Part shown: positions 1 through 4,166 of the stretch, in pieces
Position numbering within the stretch: position 1 is the stretch's first letter
Layout of the letters: each line of letters opens with the position of its first letter
Position numbers and translations under genes: made by a program
Notes under the pieces: model-generated
What the model was told of the DNA's origin: nothing
Database searches by the model: none
The model's input: the letters and a program-made list of their open reading frames with translations, nothing else
Assembly: GCA_945829445.1 (NCBI GenBank)
Contig: CALZUY010000136.1
Location: 1-5,425, forward strand
Origin: Butyricicoccus_A sp945486175
Lineage (GTDB): Bacteria > Bacillota > Clostridia > Oscillospirales > Butyricicoccaceae
DNA: 5,425 bases
Direction: 5' to 3'

Positions 1-381
1 ATTGAAACAGCGTTTGCAGAAGCGCTAAAAAGCTATGGATATATCTATACCGCAAGATTCAACTTTCCTACAGCAAAGCATTTCGGAGAATTACTGACTG
101 CAAATGGCTTCGTCATTGATAAAATCTATGAGAAGGAAAGGCCCACTCCGCTGAATGATGGAAGGAAGGGGCTTTCAAATTGGATGGAGCAGTTTTTTGC
201 GTCCGAATTAAAGTCAATGCCCGATGATGTGAAAGCATCCGTTTTTCAGCAGGTTGAAGAAGCTGTAAAAATCGATCTGTGGGATGGAACGCAATGGATT
301 GCAGATTACAGGAGGCTCCGGGCTGTTGCACATGTCCAGAGCGCAACGGGCGCCCTGGAAAGAAACAGAACACCGGAGTAA
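1..381 (+). CDS. class I SAM-dependent methyltransferase, C-terminal part (5' end outside window)
   Basis: The first 126 codons visible run in frame from base 1 to a TAA at 379-381, with the N-terminal SAM-binding domain lying outside the window. What remains resembles the C-terminal half of clostridial methyltransferases of the trans-aconitate methyltransferase-like group. It has a strand pair reading YTARFNFPTAKHFGELL, a GF(V)ID segment, an RPTPLNDGRKGLSNWMEQFF stretch that usually shapes the substrate pocket, and an ending WIADYRRLRAVA. Such proteins normally stop soon after the RLR-VA strand; this one carries about 14 further polar residues (QSATGALERNRTPE), so its C-terminus is slightly long. 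The substrate cannot be predicted. A hairpin terminator follows 13 bp after the stop, so this is the last gene of its transcript. It converges on the tRNA gene. The family call is from memory of conserved blocks, without the SAM motif being visible. Confidence 0.8.
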   Translation: METAFAEALKSYGYIYTARFNFPTAKHFGELLTANGFVIDKIYEKERPTPLNDGRKGLSNWMEQFFASELKSMPDDVKASVFQQVEEAVKIDLWDGTQWIADYRRLRAVAHVQSATGALERNRTPE

Positions 382-393
382 ATTTTGAATACA

Positions 394-438
394 AAAAACG
401 GTTGATACCACAGGGTTTCCGTGATATCAACCGTTTTT
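394..438. terminator. bidirectional hairpin terminator between methyltransferase gene and tRNA-Leu
   Basis: The arms CGGTTGATA (399-407) and TATCAACCG (425-433) pair perfectly. The stem extends inward over one mismatch to CAC/GTG (409-411 with 421-423) and outward through A5 (394-398) and T5 (434-438). Read on the plus strand, the stem is followed by a T run and ends the methyltransferase transcript. Read on the minus strand, it is followed by a T run and lies just past the CCA end of the tRNA. Both convergent units can therefore share it. Confidence 0.88.
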
Positions 439-444
439 CTTTTA

Positions 445-531
445 TGGTGCCGGTGACCGGACTCGAACCGGTACGCTGTCGCCAGCGGTGGATTTTGAGT
501 CCACTACGTCTACCAATTCCATCACACCGGC
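445..531 (-). tRNA. tRNA-Leu (anticodon CAA, reads UUG), CCA encoded
   Basis: The minus strand folds as a class II tRNA of 87 nt. The acceptor stem GCCGGTG (525-531) pairs with CACCGGC (449-455), followed by A and an encoded CCA (445-447). The anticodon stem GTGGA/TCCAC closes a 7-nt loop CTCAAAA, which places anticodon CAA at 495-497. The long variable arm GCTG-GCGA-CAGC is the class II hallmark of leucine and serine tRNAs. The T arm ACCGG-TTCGAGT-CCGGT is canonical. A D arm with the GG of the D loop (GGAATTGGTAGACG) is present. Leucine identity follows from the anticodon. The gene has its own promoter and terminator and looks intact and functional. Confidence 0.97.
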
Positions 532-550
532 ATAGCAATGCAACAAAAAT

Positions 551-579
551 ATTATACATAACTTTATGCATTGTTGCAA
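551..579 (-). promoter_or_regulatory. sigma-A-type promoter of tRNA-Leu
   Basis: On the minus strand, -35 TTGCAA (574-579) and -10 TATAAT (551-556, perfect consensus) are separated by exactly 17 bp. Transcription would start near 544, about a dozen bases before the mature tRNA 5' end at 531. The -35 lies only about 10 bp after the T run of the upstream terminator, so the tRNA is a tightly packed single-gene unit. Confidence 0.88.
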
Positions 580-588
580 GTACTTTTT

Positions 589-623
589 GAAAAAAATCCG
601 CCTGAACTGGCATTCAGGCGGAT
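589..623 (-). terminator. intrinsic terminator of the DUF2461-exonuclease-membrane protein operon
   Basis: ATCCGCCTGAA (596-606) and TTCAGGCGGAT (613-623) form a perfect 11-bp GC-rich stem with a 6-nt loop. On the minus strand the stem runs directly into seven T (590-596 on the plus strand are all A). It begins 16 bp after the stop codon of the membrane protein gene. No T run follows on the plus strand, so it acts in one direction only. Confidence 0.93.
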
Positions 624-638
624 CAAATGATATCGCAG

Positions 639-971
639 TTAAAAATCACTGTTTGCTTCATCCCACTCGCCGAGCAGCTGGAATGCTTTGTAAACAAACA
701 GGCAGACCGAGAGGAGAAATGCAATCAGCACAAATTTGCGGTGCTTTTTAAAGAAATCCGAAAAGGTTGCGCCAAGCAGGATACCAAACGAAATCAGCAT
801 CAGCTGAAGAACCTGCAGCTCCGAGAGCATGTACTTGCTCAGGATGGAAGTGATGCGCTGGCTTGCGACGGTATAGCCTGTCCGAATCAGATCACCTGCA
901 TTTTCAAGGCGTGCAGCAGCGATGTCGCGGTAATCTCCGGCTTTTTTGAAAAACGTACAGCAGTTTGTCAT
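639..971 (-). CDS. small two-helix membrane protein of unknown function
   Basis: This 110-residue protein was not recognised. The first 50 residues are polar and look helical (AGDYRDIAAARLENAGDLIR). They are followed by two hydrophobic segments at about residues 53-70 (QVLQLMLISFGILLGATF) and 80-97 (FVLIAFLLSVCLFVYKAF). The short loop between them is strongly basic (FFKKHRK), so by the positive-inside rule the loop should be cytoplasmic and both ends outside, although the soluble N-terminal half makes this orientation uncertain. The ATG (969-971) overlaps the TGA of the exonuclease gene as ATGA. An AAGGAG site (plus-strand ctcctt, 982-987) lies about 10 nt upstream. It is the last gene of a three-gene operon and is followed by a strong terminator. 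Being a real gene is well supported by the ribosome site, the overlap and the terminator; its function is unknown. Confidence 0.82.
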   Translation of the reverse strand: MTNCCTFFKKAGDYRDIAAARLENAGDLIRTGYTVASQRITSILSKYMLSELQVLQLMLISFGILLGATFSDFFKKHRKFVLIAFLLSVCLFVYKAFQLLGEWDEANSDF

Positions 972-1672
972 GATGGTTTTTCTCCTTTCTCGTTTGTGTC
1001 CGCAGCAGAATTGCGGCGGGCAAAATATTTGCGGCGGCTTGCCTGCTTTTTCTTATCTGAAATAATTTTTCGGCGAACTTCTTCTGAGGTGGAACAGGAC
1101 TGACGGCCCTGTGGGGAAACGTGCCCGACGCGCATTTCCAGCGCATCCAGCAGATCAGCAGTATTGGTACAGTGCTGGCTTTTGAGCGCTTCGGCAAAAA
1201 TCAGGCCGCAGGCGCGTGCATCCGACAGAGCTTCATGGTGGTTCAGGACAATATTCAGGTCATTGCATACCGTATCCAGCTTGTGGTTTTCCATTTCCGG
1301 CCACAAAAGCTGGGAAATCTTAACTGTACAGACATAATCAAAAGAGGGAACCGGAATGCCATAGTACTCCAGCAACCGGCACAGGACAACGGTATCAAAC
1401 GCGGCATTGTGGCAGACGATCAGCTGACCGTCAATGCTGCCACGAATCTGTTCCCAGACCGCATCAAATGTTGGCGCATCCTTCACCATACTGGCCTTGA
1501 TGCCGTGAATACGGACATTGTACCAATTGAATTTTCCAAATTCCTCCGGCGGGCGGATGAGTGTATATGTCTCACGAACCGGAACGCCGTCCTCAAACTC
1601 GACGATACCAATGGAGCATGCGCTGAGCATAGATGCATTTGCTGTTTCAAAATCGATTGCAGTGAATTTCAC
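968..1672 (-). CDS. DEDDh-family 3'-5' exonuclease (DnaQ/epsilon-like)
   Basis: The 234-residue protein has a complete RNase T/DnaQ-type exonuclease fold in its first 165 residues. Motif ExoI is AIDFET with D7 and E9, ExoII is HNAAFD with D93, and ExoIII epsilon is H146-x4-D151 (HEALSD), the general base and last metal ligand of the DEDDh type. All four acidic metal ligands and the histidine are present, so it should be active on DNA or RNA 3' ends. Residues 180-234 form a basic, low-complexity tail rich in K and R that may contact nucleic acid. It is a stand-alone domain and lacks the polymerase or helicase domains often joined to such exonucleases. The start is GTG with TGGAGG (plus-strand cctcca, 1680-1685) 7 nt upstream. 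The GTG overlaps the TGA of the DUF2461 gene as GTGA. The substrate in the cell is unknown. Confidence 0.93.
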   Translation of the reverse strand: MKFTAIDFETANASMLSACSIGIVEFEDGVPVRETYTLIRPPEEFGKFNWYNVRIHGIKASMVKDAPTFDAVWEQIRGSIDGQLIVCHNAAFDTVVLCRLLEYYGIPVPSFDYVCTVKISQLLWPEMENHKLDTVCNDLNIVLNHHEALSDARACGLIFAEALKSQHCTNTADLLDALEMRVGHVSPQGRQSCSTSEEVRRKIISDKKKQASRRKYFARRNSAADTNEKGEKPS

Positions 1673-2370
1673 GAGTGGTCCTCCAATGACTGACGGCGAA
1701 CGCGCTCTTCTGCAACACGAAGAAATTGGTAAAATGGTGCGATTCGCTTGAGATTTGCTATCATTATATCATAGAATGTACCGTCAAACAAGGCAGTATA
1801 GTCTTCAGAGGAGAAACTGGCGCCGATATTCTTTCGATTCAGCCAGTCCTGATCCTCTTCCGGCGCGTCGGGATAGGGAAGGCGCTTATACCGGTCGCCA
1901 TACAGGCAGAAATCCGGTGCCTGTTCCAGTGCGCGTCTGGCTTCCAGATAGTTCTTATCGTGATGCAGAATCATCTGGCGGTATTCCTCGCGCACAGCGG
2001 ATGGAATGTCGTAATAGCCGACACCATAGCCCCAGCTTTCCTGTTCAATTTCAAAATAATAACACAGGGAACTGCCGAGGCGCTTTTTCGGATGGCGGAA
2101 CACAATCCAGATATGGTCGCGGTACAGGTCCTTGTTTTTTGTAAAGCGCGTGTCACGGCGGACCCGGGAAACCGCTTTGGACGGAACGGTCACAAACTGC
2201 GGATCAATTTCCAGCATATGCGGGCCCATTTCCTCGACCAGCGCATAAAACGGCTCAGTTACCAGCTTTTTATACACATCTTTGTGCTCATCATACCAGC
2301 TCTTGCTGTTGCGCAGATGGTTTTCCGCGAGAAAATCCAGCATGTCCGGTGTAAATTTATCAAAAATCAT
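1669..2370 (-). CDS. DUF2461 / TIGR02453 family protein
   Basis: With the start chosen here the protein has 233 residues, the usual size for the DUF2461 family. Family hallmarks are an N-terminal F-x-FL-NH-R-S-WYDEHK block (residues 11-30, with the conserved W25 and H29), and the central SRVRRDTRFTKNKDLYRDHIW segment (68-88), which corresponds to the family's R-x-x-RDxRFxK-K-PYK signature. A tyrosine- and glycine-rich stretch, ESWGYGVGYY (111-120), follows. The biochemical role of the family is unknown. An in-frame ATG at 2449-2451 would add 27 residues, but the promoter lies inside that extension. The ATG at 2368-2370 has AAAAGGAG 7 nt upstream, so it is preferred. It is the first gene of the minus-strand operon and overlaps the exonuclease gene by 4 nt (GTGA), which suggests coupled translation. 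Confidence 0.9.
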   Translation of the reverse strand: MIFDKFTPDMLDFLAENHLRNSKSWYDEHKDVYKKLVTEPFYALVEEMGPHMLEIDPQFVTVPSKAVSRVRRDTRFTKNKDLYRDHIWIVFRHPKKRLGSSLCYYFEIEQESWGYGVGYYDIPSAVREEYRQMILHHDKNYLEARRALEQAPDFCLYGDRYKRLPYPDAPEEDQDWLNRKNIGASFSSEDYTALFDGTFYDIMIANLKRIAPFYQFLRVAEERVRRQSLEDHS

Positions 2371-2377
2371 AAAGAAG

Positions 2378-2385
2378 CTCCTTTT
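2378..2385 (-). promoter_or_regulatory. ribosome binding site that fixes the DUF2461 start
   Basis: The minus strand reads AAAAGGAG, 7 nt before the ATG at 2370. The alternative ATG at 2451 would lie upstream of the promoter's -10, so the mRNA from that promoter could not contain it. Confidence 0.85.
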
Positions 2386-2401
2386 CCTGACGCTGTTCTC
2401 T

Positions 2402-2430
2402 ATTGTACCGCACATTGCCGTGTCTTTCAA
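2402..2430 (-). promoter_or_regulatory. sigma-A-type promoter of the DUF2461 operon
   Basis: On the minus strand, -35 TTGAAA (2425-2430) and -10 TACAAT (2402-2407) are separated by 17 bp. Each box differs from consensus at one position. The predicted start near 2395 gives a leader of about 25 nt that contains the ribosome site. A 22-bp palindrome covers the -35. Confidence 0.8.
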
Positions 2431-2444
2431 ATCAATTTGAAAGA
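2423..2444. promoter_or_regulatory. perfect palindrome over the -35, candidate operator
   Basis: The arms TCTTTCAAAT (2423-2432) and ATTTGAAAGA (2435-2444) are perfect 10-bp inverted repeats around a 2-bp centre (CA). The palindrome contains the whole -35 hexamer of the DUF2461 operon promoter. This position suits a repressor that blocks RNA polymerase. The sequence does not match the Fur/PerR, Rex or LexA boxes that I know, and the protein that binds it is not evident in the window. Confidence 0.6.
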
Positions 2445-2566
2445 AATTCATTTACCAGTTACCAAATGATTCTCATCGGAAAGCATTTCAGTTTTTTGCT
2501 GCCATACTTTTACAGCCGTTTGCGTTGGAATGGATAAAATAATCATTCAAGTAAAAATTTGGTGTA

Positions 2567-2603
2567 TTGAATACAATGACATTTGTGCCTATAATAGTAT
2601 AAT
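2567..2603 (+). promoter_or_regulatory. strong sigma-A-type promoter with two overlapping -10 options
   Basis: -35 TTGAAT (2567-2572) and a perfect -10 TATAAT (2590-2595) are spaced by 17 bp. A second perfect TATAAT follows at 2598-2603. The predicted start is near 2602. The only plus-strand gene downstream is the AraC regulator, over 400 bp away, so this promoter gives either a long leader for that gene or a separate small RNA. Confidence 0.72.
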
Positions 2604-2738
2604 ATAGTTACAATTGTGCAGGGAAACCGCCTTCTGGAAGGAACGATAACGCTCTGAAGAAAAGGGGCATTTTTTCTTTCCTTTTGAACCTTCTCACTTC
2701 ATTTTCTTCCGGAAACAGAAGCATCCGTTAAGAAAATC

Positions 2739-2754
2739 TGCTGTCCGGACAGCA
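2739..2754. promoter_or_regulatory. perfect 16-bp palindrome TGCTGTCC/GGACAGCA
   Basis: The two 8-bp arms are perfectly inverted with no spacer and a central CG. The core TGTCCGGACA recurs with one change at 3979-3988, upstream of the sugar-binding lipoprotein gene. It is a candidate binding site for a dimeric regulator; central-CG palindromes of this kind are typical of LacI-family operators, but no such protein is encoded in the window. The palindrome ends within the first copy of the direct repeat. Confidence 0.5.
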
Positions 2755-2785
2755 ATAATTATAAAGTGAAGCGCAATAATTGTAA
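2752..2785 (+). promoter_or_regulatory. tandem direct repeat at 21-bp spacing, candidate AraC-family binding site
   Basis: GCAATAATTATAA (2752-2764) and GCAATAATTGTAA (2773-2785) match at 12 of 13 bases and start 21 bp apart, which is two helical turns. The second copy ends at the base before a putative -35 (2786). AraC-family proteins bind direct repeats with this spacing and activate from a site next to the -35. An AraC-family gene begins about 240 bp downstream, so autoregulation is the simplest reading. Confidence 0.55.
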
Positions 2786-2814
2786 TGGAAAACCGAAAAC
2801 AGACCTGATATCAT
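2786..2814 (+). promoter_or_regulatory. candidate activator-dependent promoter of the AraC gene
   Basis: An extended -10, TGATATCAT (2806-2814; hexamer TATCAT), lies 17 bp from a weak -35, TGGAAA (2786-2791). The poor -35 directly next to the direct repeat suits a promoter that needs an activator. The start would fall near 2821, giving a leader of about 200 nt. Confidence 0.45.
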
Positions 2815-3021
2815 AAAAAAAAGGAAATTTGAACCCTGATTTATGCGAAACACGACGCAAATGTGTAATATTTTTGCAGAAAACGGGCGTCTGGATGATT
2901 GCCTGGTGGCAGCCTCTTTTGAGTAGATGGAAGCATCGTTTTCTCTCAGTTCAAGGGCTGTTCAGGCCGATAGTGATAGCAACCTTGTTATTGATTACAA
3001 CTAAATGGAGGTCGGAATGCT

Positions 3022-3861
3022 ATGCTGTTGCCGTATGAAAAAGGGTTAGGATCCATGTCAGAAATATTTGAAGTCACACCTTCTGATCGCGCTGCAAAGC
3101 TGCTGTATTTTTTACAGCGTGCAGGATATTTTTACTGCGATTCAGATTATTCTATAGAACACACAGGACAGGATGGGTATCTGCTGTTCTATGTGGTGAA
3201 AGGAAAGATGTACGTATCTGCACACGGCGAGAAAGCAACTGTCTGTGCAGGTGAATGCGGTTTTATCAGCTGCAATGGAGTACATAGTTATGGCGCTGTT
3301 GAGTCGTTGGAATATATGTGGATTTATTTCAACGGTGCAAATACCAAGGCATTTTGGAAGGAAATTCGCAAAGAGCATGGCCTGATTATTCCGGCAGAAC
3401 ACTCTGCATATATCCGTGACCAAATGCAGCAGATTTTTTACCAGCTTCGTGTGGCAGGCCACATTGAAGAAACAGCAGCATCCCGTATGCTGTACGATAT
3501 GATTTGCAACATGCTGGATGACGAAACATCAGACAGAGCAGGTGATCCGCTGATCGCCAGTGTACAGGAATATCTCGAGTTGCATTTTTCGGAAGATGTA
3601 TCGACTGCCGCGCTGGCAAAACAGTTTCATCTGAGTGTATCCCAGTTTAACAGAAAATTCAGGGAAGGTACCGGGCAATCACCCCATGAATATCTGGTAA
3701 ACCTGCGTATCAACCAAGCGAAAAAGTTGCTAAAAGAAACAAAACTGTCCGTTACAGAGATTGCAGGAGCCGTCGGTTATGCATATGACACAAGCTTTGC
3801 TGCTGCATTCCGCAGCAAAGTGGGCATGTCTCCCCGACAGTTTCGCAATCTACCAAGTTAA
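3022..3861 (+). CDS. AraC-family transcriptional regulator
   Basis: The 279-residue protein has the usual two-part AraC build and length. Residues about 20-150 form a cupin-like sensing domain, with DGYLLFYVVKGKMYVSAHGEKATVCAGECGFISCNGVHSYGA matching the AraC_binding pattern of a beta barrel with a late histidine. Residues about 175-279 hold two helix-turn-helix motifs: VSTAALAKQFHLSVSQFNRKF (193-213), then SPHEYLVNLRINQAKKLL as linker helix, then VTEIAGAVGYAYDTSFAAAF with the family signature FRSKVGMSPRQFR (263-275). TGGAGGT at 3006-3012 lies 9 nt before the ATG at 3022. An ATG at 3055 (Met-12) is possible but has only a weak ribosome site. It sits upstream of a sugar-binding lipoprotein and an ABC ATPase, so it probably controls their sugar uptake. 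The effector is unknown. No clear terminator follows the gene. Confidence 0.95.
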   Translation: MLLPYEKGLGSMSEIFEVTPSDRAAKLLYFLQRAGYFYCDSDYSIEHTGQDGYLLFYVVKGKMYVSAHGEKATVCAGECGFISCNGVHSYGAVESLEYMWIYFNGANTKAFWKEIRKEHGLIIPAEHSAYIRDQMQQIFYQLRVAGHIEETAASRMLYDMICNMLDDETSDRAGDPLIASVQEYLELHFSEDVSTAALAKQFHLSVSQFNRKFREGTGQSPHEYLVNLRINQAKKLLKETKLSVTEIAGAVGYAYDTSFAAAFRSKVGMSPRQFRNLPS

Positions 3862-3921
3862 AAAGAGCAATTTGCAACAGTTCTTGCGCGTTTTGATTCG
3901 GTTAATTATACAGTGGTTTTG

Positions 3922-3927
3922 TATAAT
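3922..3927 (+). promoter_or_regulatory. candidate -10 box lacking a good -35
   Basis: A perfect TATAAT occurs here, but the bases 16-18 bp upstream (around CGGTTA) do not resemble TTGACA. A stretch TAATTATACAG just upstream (3903-3913) resembles part of the AraC-type repeat at 2752 (TAATTATAAAG, one mismatch). If real, this would be an activator-dependent promoter for the lipoprotein gene. Confidence 0.35.
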
Positions 3928-3976
3928 AAGCACAATAAAGGCTTTAAAACAAGCAATCCAATCGTCAAAATGCCCT

Positions 3977-3990
3977 CATGTCTGGACATG
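3977..3990. promoter_or_regulatory. palindrome CATGTC-TG-GACATG, candidate operator
   Basis: Perfect 6-bp arms flank a 2-bp centre. The core TGTCTGGACA (3979-3988) differs at one base from TGTCCGGACA at 2742-2751. It lies upstream of the sugar-binding lipoprotein gene and just before the candidate promoter at 3998-4026. Confidence 0.45.
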
Positions 3991-3997
3991 CAAAATA

Positions 3998-4026
3998 TAG
4001 AAATGCAAATTCAGACCATTTATGAT
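3998..4026 (+). promoter_or_regulatory. candidate promoter of the sugar-binding lipoprotein gene
   Basis: TAGAAA (3998-4003, four of six) and TATGAT (4021-4026, five of six) are spaced by 17 bp. The palindrome at 3977-3990 lies 7 bp upstream. The match is only moderate, so this is one of two weak options for the promoter. Confidence 0.3.
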
Positions 4027-4066
4027 CGATCTTTATTTCCCATATCGCAAACAGAATGAGACATAC

Positions 4067-4086
4067 AGCCATGCAGCATCATGGCT
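4067..4086 (+). other. stem-loop in the leader of the lipoprotein gene
   Basis: AGCCATG (4067-4073) and CATGGCT (4080-4086) pair perfectly around a 6-nt loop (CAGCAT), about 80 bp before the lipoprotein start. No T run follows, so it is not a terminator. It may act in RNA as a leader hairpin or in DNA as a binding site. Confidence 0.4.
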
Positions 4087-4166
4087 CCGCATCTTCTCAG
4101 ACTGTCCGGGATATGGGATGAAAGATAAATACATTCAGAAAGAGAGAAAAACAGGAGGAAAGTACA

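Larger units (their letters stand above)
2371..3021. other. 651-bp divergent regulatory region without a convincing gene
   Basis: The region separates the minus-strand DUF2461 operon from the plus-strand AraC gene. It holds the DUF2461 promoter and palindrome, a strong plus-strand promoter near 2567-2603, a purine-rich then pyrimidine-rich tract (2636-2710), the perfect palindrome at 2739-2754, a direct repeat at 2752-2785 and a second plus-strand promoter near 2786-2814. From 2843 a chain of three tiny in-frame reading frames, each stop directly followed by ATG, leads up to the AraC start. None has a clear ribosome site. I could not match any riboswitch or known RNA in the leader. Confidence 0.7.
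3862..4166 (+). other. 305-bp leader region between AraC and sugar-binding lipoprotein genes
   Basis: No gene is supported here. I see no U-tailed hairpin after the AraC stop, so read-through into the lipoprotein gene is possible. The region also holds two candidate promoters (a TATAAT at 3922-3927 without a proper -35, and 3998-4026), the palindrome at 3977-3990 and a small stem-loop at 4067-4086. AGGAGG at 4153-4158 is the ribosome site of the next gene. Confidence 0.65.

Noticed and set aside
279..590. Reading frames across the tRNA-Leu and its terminator on both strands
   Set aside because: The tRNA, its promoter and its terminator explain the sequence; coding through them is implausible.
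627..1103. 158-codon plus-strand reading frame opposite the membrane protein and exonuclease 3' end
   Set aside because: It starts within the operon terminator region and lies antisense to two overlapping genes; no supporting signals.
1121..1693. 190-codon plus-strand reading frame opposite the exonuclease gene
   Set aside because: The minus strand encodes a complete DEDDh exonuclease; the opposite frame has no recognisable features.
1726..2469. 247-codon plus-strand reading frame opposite the DUF2461 gene
   Set aside because: It is the mirror frame of a gene with clear family motifs, promoter and ribosome site; its product shows no domain and it has no ribosome site.
2459..2480. ATGATTCTCAT stretch resembling part of a Fur box, and repeated TTACCA next to it
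   Set aside because: Too short and imperfect for a Fur box and not placed at a promoter element.
2605..2680. Resemblance of the leader to a cyclic-di-GMP-I riboswitch (GGGAAACC, then ACGATAACGC) and to SRP RNA (GGAAGGAA)
   Set aside because: Only short stretches agree; the second stem and tetraloop receptor of the riboswitch and the AGCAGCC part of the SRP loop are missing.
2829..3038. 69-codon plus-strand frame starting with TTG before the AraC gene
   Set aside because: Weak start, odd composition rich in W and R, overlaps the AraC start, and has no neighbour or family support.
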